From positions 310,001-374,000 of the forward strand of contig NZ_CP115757.1 in the NCBI RefSeq assembly GCF_027912675.1: DNA of 64,000 nt, written 5' to 3'. A program made the translations under genes and the position numbers. The first letter of the stretch is position 1; each line of letters starts with the position of its first letter. Under the pieces are notes generated by a model that saw only the letters and a list, made by a program, of their open reading frames with translations, was not told the DNA's origin and did not search any database. This document shows positions 17,513-25,840 of the stretch, in pieces. Source of the stretch: Paracoccus sp. SCSIO 75233. GTDB taxonomy: Bacteria; Pseudomonadota; Alphaproteobacteria; Rhodobacterales; Rhodobacteraceae.

Positions 17513-18253
17513 GCCCCCCCGAACGCCGAGATTGCCATCGCCCCGGCACCGACCGGGCTGGAAGACGACGATATGCCGATGGGTGAGCTGGCGAATGCGG
17601 CAGCCCTTGATGCGATGGCTGAAGATGTCGCGCCGCCGATGCCGGAATCGACCATTGTTGCGGTGTCCGATGCCGACGCCGCCTCCGGGCTTGCAGCGGA
17701 AATTATTGGCGAGGATACGGCTGCCCTGTCCGAACTCGGGATCGTCGGTGCCGAGGATCAGGCGGCGGAGATGATGGACGAACCTGCCGCTGAAGCCGCC
17801 CCGGTTGCCGCAATTGCCGCGACCCGCCCGGCACGCCGCCCGGCGGCCATCGCCGCGCGTGCGCAGGCCGCGCTTGCAACTGCGACCGAAACCGTTGCCG
17901 CAACCGAAACCGCCGAGGCCGCCCCCGCCGCACGTCCCGAGGAGGCCCCGCAGGCCGTGGCAGAGGCCGAAGCGCCCGAACCCGCCCCGGCACAGGTCGC
18001 CTCCGGCGCGCCGCTGGTTCAGATCGGTGCATTCGATTCCGGCTCTATCGCGAACAGCGAATGGGGACGGATTTCGGGCCGCTTCTCGTCGCTCTTCTCC
18101 GGCAAATCGCCGGTTGTCCAGACGACGGAACGGAACGGCCGGACCTTCTACCGCCTCCGCGTCGCAGGCTTCGATTCACGCGACGATGCCCGCCGCTTCT
18201 GCGCCGCGCTGATCGCGGAAGGCACGGATTGCTACCCCGCCACCGCGCAATGA
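17513..18253 (+). pseudogene. 5'-truncated SPOR-domain protein gene
   Basis: An open frame of about 245 codons with no plausible native start. It enters from the left breakpoint as PPNAEIAIAPAP. A long Ala/Pro/Glu-rich linker leads to a C-terminal SPOR domain (~last 75 residues: PLVQIGAFDSGSIANSEWGR, RTFYRLRVAGF, DARRFCAALIAEGTDCYP), which binds denuded septal peptidoglycan. Members of this family carry an N-terminal transmembrane segment, missing here. An internal ATG at 17,573 could give a 226-residue cytosolic remnant without export. The stop overlaps nagZ (ATGA), the normal chromosomal arrangement. Confidence 0.8.
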
Positions 18254-19224
18254 CGACTGCTGCCATATTCGGGCTTTTGGGCACCGAACTCACCAGGGCC
18301 GAGCGGGATTTCTTCCGCTCGGCCGATCCTTGGGGGTTCATCCTGTTTGCCCGGAATATCGAAACCCCGGACCAGCTTCGCCGCCTGACCGGCGATCTGC
18401 GCGATGCGGTCGGACGGGACGCTGTGATCACAATCGATCAGGAGGGCGGACGGGTACAGCGGATGCGCGCGCCGCATTGGGCCGAGTGGACACCGCCGCT
18501 TGAGGACGCCGAAAACGGAGCGAAGGCGCTGCGTCTGCGCTATCGGCTGATCGGGCAGGAACTGCGCGCGGTCGGCATCGACAGCAATTGTGCGCCGACG
18601 CTTGATATCGCCTCCGACGAAACCCATCCGTTTCTGCAAAATCGCTGCCTTGGCCGGAATGTCGCGGATGTCGTGTCGCATGGCCGTGCCGTGGCAGAGG
18701 GGCTGTTGCAAGTCGGGGTACTGCCGGTGATGAAGCATATGCCGGGTCATGGCCGGGCGCGCGTCGACAGCCATTTCGAGACCCCCGCTGTCGCCGCGCC
18801 GCTGGCTGAGTTGACCGACACAGATTTCGCCCCGTTCCGCGCCCTGAACGATCTGCCCCTGGGGATGAGCGCGCATATCCGGTTCACGGAACTGGACGAT
18901 GCCCCGGCGACCGCCTCCGCCCGCATGATCGGGATCATCCGCGATGAGATCGGCTTTGACGGGCTGCTGATGACCGACGACATCTCGATGAACGGTCTGA
19001 GCGGCAGTATCGGCGAACGCAGCGCTGCGGCGATTGCGGCGGGTTGCGATCTGATCCTGCATTGCCACGGCGATATGGGCGAGATGGAGGAGGTCGTGGC
19101 GAATGCAGGCGCGATGACATCAGCCGCGCAGCGCCGTGGCGATGATGCACTCCGCCTGCGCGCGAAGAGGACGGTTGTGGCGAGAAGAATGGCTGAGAAG
19201 AAGGTCTCCGGGCAGCAGTCGTAG
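18250..19224 (+). pseudogene. nagZ: 3'-truncated beta-N-acetylhexosaminidase NagZ
   Basis: Cytosolic GH3 enzyme that removes GlcNAc from anhydro-muropeptides during cell-wall recycling. The start MTTAAIFGLLGTEL overlaps the SPOR stop. The GH3 core is intact: ITIDQEGGRVQRMR, KHMPGHGRARVDSHFE (catalytic His/Asp loop) and the nucleophile Asp in LMTDDISMNGL. Native sequence ends near residue 305 (...DDALRLR); the remaining ~19 residues are read out of a transposase relict on the other strand. Full-length alphaproteobacterial NagZ is ~330-340 residues, so about 30 are missing. Activity is possible but doubtful. Confidence 0.75.
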
Positions 19225-19945
19225 CGGGTCGCCACCCGTCTCCAGTCCTTGAGCCTGCCGAACATGATCTCGATACGGTTGCGGCGTTTGTATCGACGCT
19301 TGTCGTATTTGACGGACTTCTTGCGGGACTTCCGACCGGGGATTCAGACCCGTATCCTATTGTCTTTCAAGGCGTCTCTGAACCAGTCGGCATCATAGCC
19401 CCGGTCTACCATTAACTAATCGGCGTTCGGTGGGCTGCTCAACAGCACCGCCGCACCTTTGTAATCGCTGACTTGCCCGGCAGATGAAAACTGGATAGGG
19501 CGGCCCTTCGCATCGGTGGCGGGGTGCAGTTTGGTATTCATGCCGCCCTTCGTGCGACCTATCTGGCGAGCACGCTCCCCTTTTTAACCGCCAGGCTGGA
19601 GGCGGTGCGGTGCGCTTTCAGGTAAGTCGCGTCGATCATGATCGTCTTGTGTGCAGGTCCTTGGGCAGCCAGGCTCATCATGATCCGGGCGAAGACGCCG
19701 TTCTCGCTCCAGCGCTTCCAGCGGTTGTAGAGCGTCTTGGCGGGTCCGTACTCCCGGGTGCATCGCACCTCCGCAAACCATTGCGATTGATGAAGATTAT
19801 GCCGCTCAACACGCGTCGATCATCAACACGGGGCTTGCCGTGGGACTTCGGGAAATACGGCTGCAGATGCTCCATTCATTCATCCGTCAGCCAGAAAAGA
19901 TTGCTCATCAATCAGGTCTCCTTGCAGAGCCTGAATCACGGCAGA
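19163..19945 (-). pseudogene. Decayed IS5-family transposase
   Basis: On the minus strand the transposase starts MSNLFWLTDE, meets an in-frame stop, and resumes as MEHLQPYFPKSHGKPRVDDRR. Later pieces encode the DDE-fold text TIMIDATYLKAHRTAS and, near 19,200, RVATRYDCCPETFFSAIL, but in different frames with stops between. The left end lacks a terminal inverted repeat and joins nagZ directly at ~19,163, so a deletion followed insertion. Confidence 0.75.
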
Positions 19946-19975
19946 CAGCCAAAATCTATGGGCCTGGAGCCTAGG

Positions 19976-20335
19976 TCATGTTGACAAATGGCGGATCCAG
20001 AGACGGATCGACGTGATGTCAATGAAGCCGAGGAAGCTTTCCGCCGTCTTGTCGTAGCGGGTCGCGACACGCCTGGCGTTCTTGAGCTTGTTGAAGCAGC
20101 GTTCGACCAGATTACGCAGGCGATACAGCGAGCGATCGACACCAATCCGCTTCTTGCGGGACTTTCGCATCGGGATCACGGGCAGGACGTTGCGCGCTTC
20201 CATGCCGTCTCTGATCTTGTCTGCATCGTAGCCGCGATCCGCGAGCAGCACGCTCGGGCGGGGCAGATTATCCGCCATCACCAGATCGAAGCCGAGATAG
20301 TCCGACGTCTGGCCTGGCGTGATCTCTGTCCTCAT
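19976..20335 (-). CDS. IS427-like transposase, downstream frame (OrfB)
   Basis: 119 residues with the rest of the DDE catalytic core: second Asp in VLLADRGYDADKIRD and Glu in LRNLVERCFNKLKNARRVAT. It overlaps OrfA by 4 bp and is probably made only as the OrfAB fusion. Confidence 0.83.
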   Translation of the reverse strand: MRTEITPGQTSDYLGFDLVMADNLPRPSVLLADRGYDADKIRDGMEARNVLPVIPMRKSRKKRIGVDRSLYRLRNLVERCFNKLKNARRVATRYDKTAESFLGFIDITSIRLWIRHLST

Positions 20336-20763
20336 GGGAAGCCCGTGTGCATTGACGAGGAGGTGGATCTTGGTCGTAAAGCCACCTCGAGAACGGCCGA
20401 AACCCTGTCGTGGAGTCCCCCTTTAGCGCCCGCTGCCTGATGGTGGGCGCGGATTACGGTGCTGTCGATCATCTGCAGGGCGCTTGGCACAGCTCCGCTC
20501 TGGTTCAGTGCCTCCATGATGTCCTCCCAGAGCCCGGCCAACGTCCAGCGCCGGAATTGCCGATAGACGCTCGACCACTTGCCGAACTCCCCGGGAAGAT
20601 CGCGCCAAGGCGCCCCGGTTCGGGCAATCCAGAAAATCCCATCAAGAACGAGGCGGTGGTTGGTGGGTTTACGCCCGTTCGGGGCGCGGACGGCGAGGAT
20701 GAAGCGCTCAAAGAACGTCCATTCCTCGTCCGACATAAGGTCTCGTGCCAAGCTGGTCTCCAT
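20332..20763 (-). CDS. IS427-like transposase, upstream frame (OrfA)
   Basis: 143 residues: helical N-terminal DUF4096-like domain (LMSDEEWTFFERFI, NHRLVLDGIFWIARTGAPWR) and the first catalytic Asp in LQMIDSTVIRAHH. The frame ends shortly after KGGLHDR. Continuation into OrfB needs a -1 shift, the usual programmed frameshift of this group. Confidence 0.85.
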   Translation of the reverse strand: METSLARDLMSDEEWTFFERFILAVRAPNGRKPTNHRLVLDGIFWIARTGAPWRDLPGEFGKWSSVYRQFRRWTLAGLWEDIMEALNQSGAVPSALQMIDSTVIRAHHQAAGAKGGLHDRVSAVLEVALRPRSTSSSMHTGFP

Positions 20764-20824
20764 CGCAGATGCCAGCTTGAATCATGCTCAAAGCCTGATG
20801 TGAATCCCTTTTGTCAACACGACC

Positions 20825-21692
20825 TAATCATAACGACGGACCACTTCAAAGGGAGATGATAGATCCGACAGAGGCTCATTAGCAATTCTCAGCCGAACCA
20901 TTTCGGAGTCTTGCCCCGCTGTTGGGCGTCATGCCGAAATGAGCAATCTCCAGAGCATCGGAGAAAATGCGCGCTTATAATATGATTGCACCTCAACATC
21001 ACTAACCTTCTCCTAATTAACTCGCTTTCATGCAACAAACTCAACGACGTCTGCATATGCTCCACAACAATATCTTAGCATTCTTTGCTAATCTGATAAT
21101 GCCTAGTACTACAATTGCCCTTGTGATGAAGATTTGATCCAATTTCTGTCTTGTGGCGGGATGAATTCATGTCCGTTTCGGATTGGGCGTGGGAGGCGTC
21201 GGATTGGCGTAATGCACTTGAAGATATGAGGGTTTTCATGGCCCCACTGCTCCAGCGCTCTGAGCAGCGCATGGGAGTTGTCAGAGAAAACCGATCTGCT
21301 AGAGTTCTTAATAGAAATTTGAGTGGATTTCGCGTTGTGATGCTTGACAACAATCAAGTGAATAAAGAGTTTGTACCGGACAGTAAAATTTTGAGCAAAA
21401 GAATAGTTACATCAGGCATTTTTGTTCTGACAGTGCCATCCAGCCGAAACCGGAGCCCGTTTAGCGCACAGGTCTCTATGCTTCCTGAGGCAAGGTCTCG
21501 AGGGCCTCGAAAAAGCTTGCACGGGATTTTGAGGTACACCTGAGGTTCATCGTAGAAAAACTTAATTTTTCCTTTACAAGGGAACAGTGGAAGTTCTAAT
21601 ATTCGAATAGAATCGAACTTCATTTGAATCAAGTTCAAAGGGCAGTTAAACTCGCCTTCTAGACCTAATAACAAAAATCCTAGGGAAATTTC
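20825..21692. other. 868-bp AT-richer stretch without a confident gene
   Basis: Between the IS and the lipoprotein gene. A plus-strand frame at 21,151-21,543 starts with SDWAWEASDWRNALEDM and LLQRSEQRM, faintly like the N-terminus of an IS701-type transposase, then loses coding character. A minus-strand frame at 21,354-21,674 (TTG start, 106 codons) competes with it. Neither can be supported; the stretch probably holds decayed mobile DNA plus the promoter of the cassette at 21,693. Confidence 0.4.
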
Positions 21693-22229
21693 ATGTTTAG
21701 GTTATTATTTTTGTTACTTTCGTTGGTACTTCTAAACTCTTGCACAGTGAGCCTTTTTCCGGAATTTGACGCCAAAATAATCGAGAAGATAGAAGAGACC
21801 AATGATCAGGCGCAGGTATTATTTGCGACAGTTGAGCGTGGCTCCTCCGCTGCAGAATTCGCATCTTTGGAGCCTACATATAATGAAGTTCTTGGCGGTC
21901 TATCAGCTGTTTTGCTGCAAGTTGAGGCACGGCCGCAACCTGAAACTTCGGAGCGTCTTATAAACAGAATCGTCGGCCGCGAACGGATACAGGACCTCTG
22001 CCGCGAAAGCGAGGATGTGCCCGCTGACGATCCTCGAGCCTGTTTTTTGGTTGTGACGCCGTCTGCCTTAAAAGAGGCAAGAAAAAGCATTTCCGAGATG
22101 CGAAATGCCCATGAGCGCCTCGGACTCGGACCAGTTTTAGCCGAAAACTATAGAAACCTTTTCAATATTTCGATAGAGCAAGCGCTGACCGTAGAGGCCG
22201 CACTTGCAGTCAGCGCGGGAGGGATCTGA
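21693..22229 (+). CDS. Predicted lipoprotein, first gene of a three-gene cassette
   Basis: A 178-residue protein I do not recognise. MFRLLFLLLSLVLLNSC is a clear lipoprotein signal with lipobox LLNSC (Cys17). The mature part is mostly alpha-helical and acidic, with two further Cys flanking a short segment (LCRESEDVPADDPRACFLV, ~residues 108-126) that could form a disulphide in the periplasm. The C-terminal helices are amphipathic. The stop overlaps the next start (TGATG), so the two are coupled. The sequence is AT-richer than the core genome. Envelope-located; role unknown. Confidence 0.7.
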   Translation: MFRLLFLLLSLVLLNSCTVSLFPEFDAKIIEKIEETNDQAQVLFATVERGSSAAEFASLEPTYNEVLGGLSAVLLQVEARPQPETSERLINRIVGRERIQDLCRESEDVPADDPRACFLVVTPSALKEARKSISEMRNAHERLGLGPVLAENYRNLFNISIEQALTVEAALAVSAGGI

Positions 22230-22594
22230 TGAGCATCGAATTGGATAAAGTTGCCGATGATATCTACTCCAAGGTGAAGGAATCGCTGAATGATGACTGG
22301 GACACATTGAGTAATTTCCATAAATCTCAAGGCAGGAAATTGGCGCGTCAAGCCGCGCTTTTGGCCCAGCTAAAGTTGAGCGGGGAAGTGCCTCAAGGGG
22401 ATCCGATTTTTGAAACTCTAATCGAACAGTTCGAGGATGCCGCAAGAAACTTTGCTCAAGCCGTTGCGAACCTTACTGTACTGACGCTCCAGAATGCATG
22501 GAATGCAATCGCTAAAACGCTTTGGGGAGCAGTTAACGAGCTATTTTCCAAGGCAGGATTGGGTAATTTGCCGGTGCCGGGACTTGTTGTTTAG
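22229..22594 (+). CDS. Small helical protein of unknown function, second cassette gene
   Basis: A 121-residue protein, unrecognised. No signal peptide. It is predicted all-helical: an acidic N-terminal helix (MSIELDKVADDIYSKVKES), a central charged part and a hydrophobic amphipathic C-terminal helix pair (AQAVANLTVLTLQNAWNAIA, then WGAVNELFSKAGLG) ending in a Pro/Gly/Val tail. The C-terminal helix is hydrophobic enough to touch a membrane, but I would not call it a transmembrane segment with confidence. Coupled to the lipoprotein gene upstream; GH19-type gene 72 bp downstream. Confidence 0.65.
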   Translation: MSIELDKVADDIYSKVKESLNDDWDTLSNFHKSQGRKLARQAALLAQLKLSGEVPQGDPIFETLIEQFEDAARNFAQAVANLTVLTLQNAWNAIAKTLWGAVNELFSKAGLGNLPVPGLVV

Positions 22595-22666
22595 GCGCCC
22601 TGCTTCCTAATAACGCCGACGTGGGATAAATCGAGTTTATGGAAACTAGCAACGAGGAGCGAAGCC

Positions 22667-23533
22667 ATGATTGACCGCAAGACTTTCTACATCGCCTATC
22701 GAGAGGTCTACGGCAAGTTGCTCCAGTCGCAGGTTGATGGCTACGAGGCGATCCTTGATTTCTGGGACAGCCGCTCGGTGCTCACGGACCTGCGTTGGCT
22801 CGCGTATATCATGGCGACGGCCTTCCACGAAACTGGTCGCCGTATGCAGCCTGTGCGCGAGGGTTTCTGCCCCGACGACCCGTGCTCAGTGCGCGCGGTC
22901 GCGCGGCTCTACAACCAAGGACGCATCAAGACTAATTACGCGCTGCCGCACGCCAACGGGCACAGCTACTTCGGCCGCGGCTTGGTGCAGCTGACCTGGG
23001 GCCACAACTACAAGAAGGCTGGGCAGATGATCGGGCTGGGCGACGCGCTATACGACGAGCCGAGGCTGCTGCTGCGCATGGACGTCTCGGTCAAGGTGAT
23101 GATCGTGGGCATGCTGGTGGGCATCTTTGTGCCGGGCCACAACTTGGAGCGGCACTTCACCGCGACAAAGTCCGACTGGAAGAACGCGCGGCGGATCGTC
23201 AATGGTCTGGACAAATGGGAGTTGATCCAAGGCTACGCTCTCAACTTCTATGGCTTCCTGCGCCAAGCCGTGGGCGGGCCCGCTAACCAGCGCGACGTCG
23301 AGCGGGCGCTGCGCGACATGGAGGACGCGAGGCGCTCCGCCGACGGCGACCTGCTCGACATGAGCTTGGAGGAACTGTCCGAGCGCACCCGCTCAGCATC
23401 GCCCGTCTCGATCTACGACGGACCGGACGTCGAGTTGGGTGAGCGGTCGGCCGATTACGGCGACCTCATCGCCGAGGACCCGTCCGACGTTCGGCTGCTC
23501 GGCTACGACGAAGTGCATGGGGATGCGGACTGA
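22667..23533 (+). CDS. GH19-type chitinase/lysozyme-like glycoside hydrolase
   Basis: A 288-residue protein with an N-terminal GH19/endolysin-like domain (~1-200). Catalytic-site text is visible: MATAFHETGRRMQPVREGF with the expected acidic residues, then the substrate-cleft motif HSYFGRGLVQLTWGHNYKKA. The C-terminal ~85 residues are acidic and probably disordered. No signal peptide, so release would need a holin, lysis or another export route. GC-rich, with codon use unlike the two genes before it, suggesting a separate origin. It starts 72 bp after the small helical gene and may be co-transcribed with it. Phage endolysin-derived peptidoglycan hydrolase is the likeliest role; chitin is the alternative substrate. 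Confidence 0.75.
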   Translation: MIDRKTFYIAYREVYGKLLQSQVDGYEAILDFWDSRSVLTDLRWLAYIMATAFHETGRRMQPVREGFCPDDPCSVRAVARLYNQGRIKTNYALPHANGHSYFGRGLVQLTWGHNYKKAGQMIGLGDALYDEPRLLLRMDVSVKVMIVGMLVGIFVPGHNLERHFTATKSDWKNARRIVNGLDKWELIQGYALNFYGFLRQAVGGPANQRDVERALRDMEDARRSADGDLLDMSLEELSERTRSASPVSIYDGPDVELGERSADYGDLIAEDPSDVRLLGYDEVHGDAD

Positions 23534-23722
23534 CAAGCCGCGGGGACTCGGCGCTGGATGCTATACGGCTCGTCGCCCCAATCGGAAAGCAGTTCTTCCA
23601 AGCGCTCTCCTACAAGTTCGAGTACGTCGGGCGGGCCGGACGCGCTGCCGGCGCTCAGTGACAACGGTGAGGCTGCTCCTTAGATATTGGCACGTTTTGG
23701 GCTGCGGATTGCGAGCTGGGCA

Positions 23723-24109
23723 TTAGGAAGCGGACTCATAAAACCGCATCCATAGTCGTGAGGATGCGAGTAGTATGGCAGCGAGGTAGTTTCGCGCTGT
23801 TTTCTCGTATCGGGTAGCGATCTTTCTGAAGTGTTTGAGCTTGTTGAAGAACCGTTCGACGAGGTTACGCTGGCGATAGAGCCTCTGATCGACGGAACGC
23901 TGGATCTTCCGGTCGCGCTGCGTGGGGATATGCCCCCGTCCGCCATGTGCGGAGATCAGTTCAAGGATGGCCCGGGCATCATAACCGCGATCGGCGACCA
24001 CATCACCGGGCGCGGGATGCGCAGCCAACAGATCGGCGACCGCGACCTTGTCGGAGGCTTGCCCCGGCGACAGCGTGATCGCCACCGGCAGGCCGCGATG
24101 GTCGACCAT
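23723..24109 (-). CDS. IS5-family transposase, downstream frame (OrfB)
   Basis: 128 residues with the second Asp in VVADRGYDARAIL and the Glu in RQRNLVERFFNKLKHFRKIA. The stop codon TAA at 23,725-23,723 lies wholly outside the IS: it is built from the TA target duplication plus the next host base, so where translation ends depends on the insertion site. Confidence 0.8.
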   Translation of the reverse strand: MVDHRGLPVAITLSPGQASDKVAVADLLAAHPAPGDVVADRGYDARAILELISAHGGRGHIPTQRDRKIQRSVDQRLYRQRNLVERFFNKLKHFRKIATRYEKTARNYLAAILLASSRLWMRFYESAS

Positions 24110-24559
24110 GGCGTTGATCTTGGTGCTCAGTCCGCCACGAGAACGACCGATGGCGTGATCTTCGCCCCCTTTTTACCCGAGGCCGCATGCTGGTGAGCCC
24201 GGATGATCGAACTGTCGATGAACTGCATGCTGTCGGGGGATTTCTCGGCAAGGGTTTCAAAGACCTGCAGCCAGACCCCGGCCTTTGCCCAACGGTTGAA
24301 GCGGTTGTAGACAGTGGTGTGGGGACCATATCGCCCGGGCAGATCACGCCAGGGCGATCCGGTCCTCAACACCCAGAAGATACCGTTGAGCACCCTCCGA
24401 TCATCCACCCGTGCTACACCGCGCGGCTTGTTGGGCAGAAGCGGTTGGATCACTGCCCATTCGAAGTCCGTCAGATCGAAACATGCCATGCTCACCTCTA
24501 TCAAAGAGAGTGAAGCATGAATAAACCTTGAGCGGAATCCTGTTTATGGGTTCAGAACC
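23726..24559 (-). mobile_element. Complete IS5-family insertion sequence, 834 bp
   Basis: Left end GGAAGCGGACTCATAAAA and right end (other strand) GGTTCTGAACCCATAAAC form an imperfect inverted repeat sharing the CATAAA core. TA flanks both ends (23,724-25 and 24,560-61). It carries two transposase frames and differs in sequence from the IS at 19,974. It interrupts a small minus-strand reading frame. Confidence 0.85.
24127..24489 (-). CDS. IS5-family transposase, upstream frame (OrfA)
   Basis: About 120 residues from MACFDLTDFEWAVIQPLLP; an in-frame start 15 bp upstream exists. DUF4096-like N-terminal domain (GIFWVLRTGSPWRDLPGRYG) and the first catalytic Asp in SMQFIDSSIIRAHQHA. The frame changes after SGKKGA, the usual frameshift zone. 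Confidence 0.83.
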   Translation of the reverse strand: MACFDLTDFEWAVIQPLLPNKPRGVARVDDRRVLNGIFWVLRTGSPWRDLPGRYGPHTTVYNRFNRWAKAGVWLQVFETLAEKSPDSMQFIDSSIIRAHQHAASGKKGAKITPSVVLVAD

Positions 24560-24561
24560 TA

Positions 24562-24700
24562 GAGCATTGCGCAATATGGTCTCAAAGCCGACTTTTGCCG
24601 ATGCTGTGTGTTTCCATTCCGCTTCCTGAGGTAGGAAATACCTGCCGATTTCTCCGTCATCGGCGTTGCTGGATTTCGGTCGGAAGCCATCAGCGTTCAT
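24562..24700 (-). pseudogene. Unknown small gene split by the 834-bp IS
   Basis: Minus-strand frame from the ATG at 24,700 (MNADGFRPKSSNADDGEIG...), preceded by a purine-rich AAGGAGGAGAG ribosome-binding site, runs 47 codons to the IS border at AL. Removing the IS and one TA restores the frame, which continues at 23,723 as MPSSQSAAQNVP and stops after 22 codons, giving a 69-codon product. No family recognised. Between 24,701 and 24,841 I see only its leader: a purine/pyrimidine-biased stretch and a short palindrome-like ATCGATCC. Confidence 0.4.
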
Positions 24701-24841
24701 AGTTATGCGTTGTGATCTCTCTCCTCCTTCCCTGAGCTCTTCCCAAGCAACTGTGGTTTACCACCATATATAGTAGAGAGGGGGATAGGAGGGCCTAGGG
24801 GGCTCCTTTGGACTGAATCGATCCAATGGAGGCTTTCCAGC

Positions 24842-25537
24842 CTACTTCCTTGTTATAGTGGGTGTCGTGCCGACGATCTTCAAGAAGCTGTCCGAAAACA
24901 TCTGCTCTGCCAGCTCTGCCTGATCCTGCCGGACAATGAGGCTGTCATGGACGGGAAGGGCTGCAATGTCATGCTCCTTGCCCAGACGGAGAATGGCACC
25001 AATAAGCACCTTGCTTTCGGTGAACTGAAGGTCCGCCCAATCCAGCGTTCCGGGTTCCAGCTGGTGCAGGACACTGTGTCGTTTCAGGATTCTCTTTTGG
25101 ACCTCTTGGATCGGGTATTTTCGGCTGAACTGCTGTGGTGTTAGTTTGAGTTGCGCGCTCAGCTCCTGTCTGCCTTTCTGGGGCCATCTGTTGAGATAAT
25201 TTTCGCCTTTGCCAATCATTGCGGTGATGACGAGTTTGACGACGGGTCGCGGCAATCCCTCGAAAACATACGGGTCCCGTTCTGGTATGGCGTTGTGTAT
25301 CCACGCATAGAGAATGCTCAGATGGGATGCCTTGAGGTCCAGCTCAGTCACAGGCTCACCATCGATCCTGATTTTCTGTCGGTCATTCCGTGACATCTCT
25401 TGAAACTTCCCATAGAGACGCCCGCCCTTGTTGAAATCGAAGTTGTCTGCGTCTGCGTTGTTGAAGCAGCGATATATCTCGGGCGGATCCTTGCCCTCGA
25501 AACGATGCGCCTGATAAATACGCTTGATGTCCAACAC
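24842..25537 (-). CDS. Family-A DNA polymerase-like small protein of unknown function, possibly 5'-truncated
   Basis: A 231-residue protein (GTG at 25,537). The same frame is open to 25,585 and reads PCPDTPRVTQLQQQ before a TAG, so the N-terminus may be lost. I see three motifs like the palm/finger motifs of family A polymerases: motif A-like TELDLKASHLSILYAW (~residues 64-79), motif B-like RPVVKLVITAMIG with Arg/Lys spacing, and motif C-like ALPVHDSLIV. Both would-be catalytic Asp are kept. From memory, uncharacterised proteins with a GGRLYG...VELDYS...VHDS pattern are scattered among mobile elements. It is far too short for a normal PolA and has no visible exonuclease domain. Polymerase activity is inference. 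Confidence 0.6.
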   Translation of the reverse strand: MLDIKRIYQAHRFEGKDPPEIYRCFNNADADNFDFNKGGRLYGKFQEMSRNDRQKIRIDGEPVTELDLKASHLSILYAWIHNAIPERDPYVFEGLPRPVVKLVITAMIGKGENYLNRWPQKGRQELSAQLKLTPQQFSRKYPIQEVQKRILKRHSVLHQLEPGTLDWADLQFTESKVLIGAILRLGKEHDIAALPVHDSLIVRQDQAELAEQMFSDSFLKIVGTTPTITRK

Positions 25538-25840
25538 CTGCTGCTGAAGCTGCGTGACTCTTGGTGTGTCCGGACAAGGCAGGGTCTAATGGCGGTGATG
25601 GAAGGTCTAATTAAGACAGCAAAGCTGACTTAATTGTGAGACTATCCGACCCGCAAGCCTGTCGTTAAAAATCCAAAAGGGACCCAAAGGGGGGTATGGG
25701 TTCATCCCAACCGACTTCAAAAATCGAGGCGGGTTTATGGGTTGTTATTCGTTGTTTGGTTGAGGTTCGGGTTTTCTTCGAACGCGGTTCCTGCCGATTG
25801 CGGCATTCGATTTTGCGGTAGGTATCGCCGCTATCAAACG
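25538..25840. other. Gap between integrase and polymerase-like gene
   Basis: About 300 bp, AT-richer than the flanks. It carries the in-frame extension of the polymerase-like frame up to 25,585 and then stops in that frame. A minus-strand frame at 25,665-25,901 overlaps the integrase 3' end and looks non-coding. No terminator or RNA gene seen. Confidence 0.4.

Larger units (their letters stand above)
19974..20824 (-). mobile_element. Complete IS5-family (IS427-like) insertion sequence, 851 bp
   Basis: Ends are imperfect inverted repeats: GGTCATGTTGACAAATGG at the left and, on the other strand, GGTCGTGTTGACAAAAGG at the right (2 mismatches in 18). TA flanks both ends (19,972-73 and 20,825-26), consistent with the TA target duplication of this group. 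Two overlapping transposase frames lie inside. It looks recent compared with the decayed copy beside it. Confidence 0.88.

Noticed and set aside
21151..21543. Possible IS701-type transposase N-terminus on the plus strand
   Set aside because: Only ~35 residues look suggestive, and the rest has no coding character; too weak to annotate as a gene.
21354..21674. 106-codon minus-strand frame with TTG start
   Set aside because: No ribosome-binding site, overlaps a competing plus-strand frame, and no family resemblance.
23540..23661. Open frame reading ALDAIRLVAPIGKQFFQALS after the GH19 gene
   Set aside because: No start codon and only ~40 codons; may be a gene remnant, but cannot be supported.
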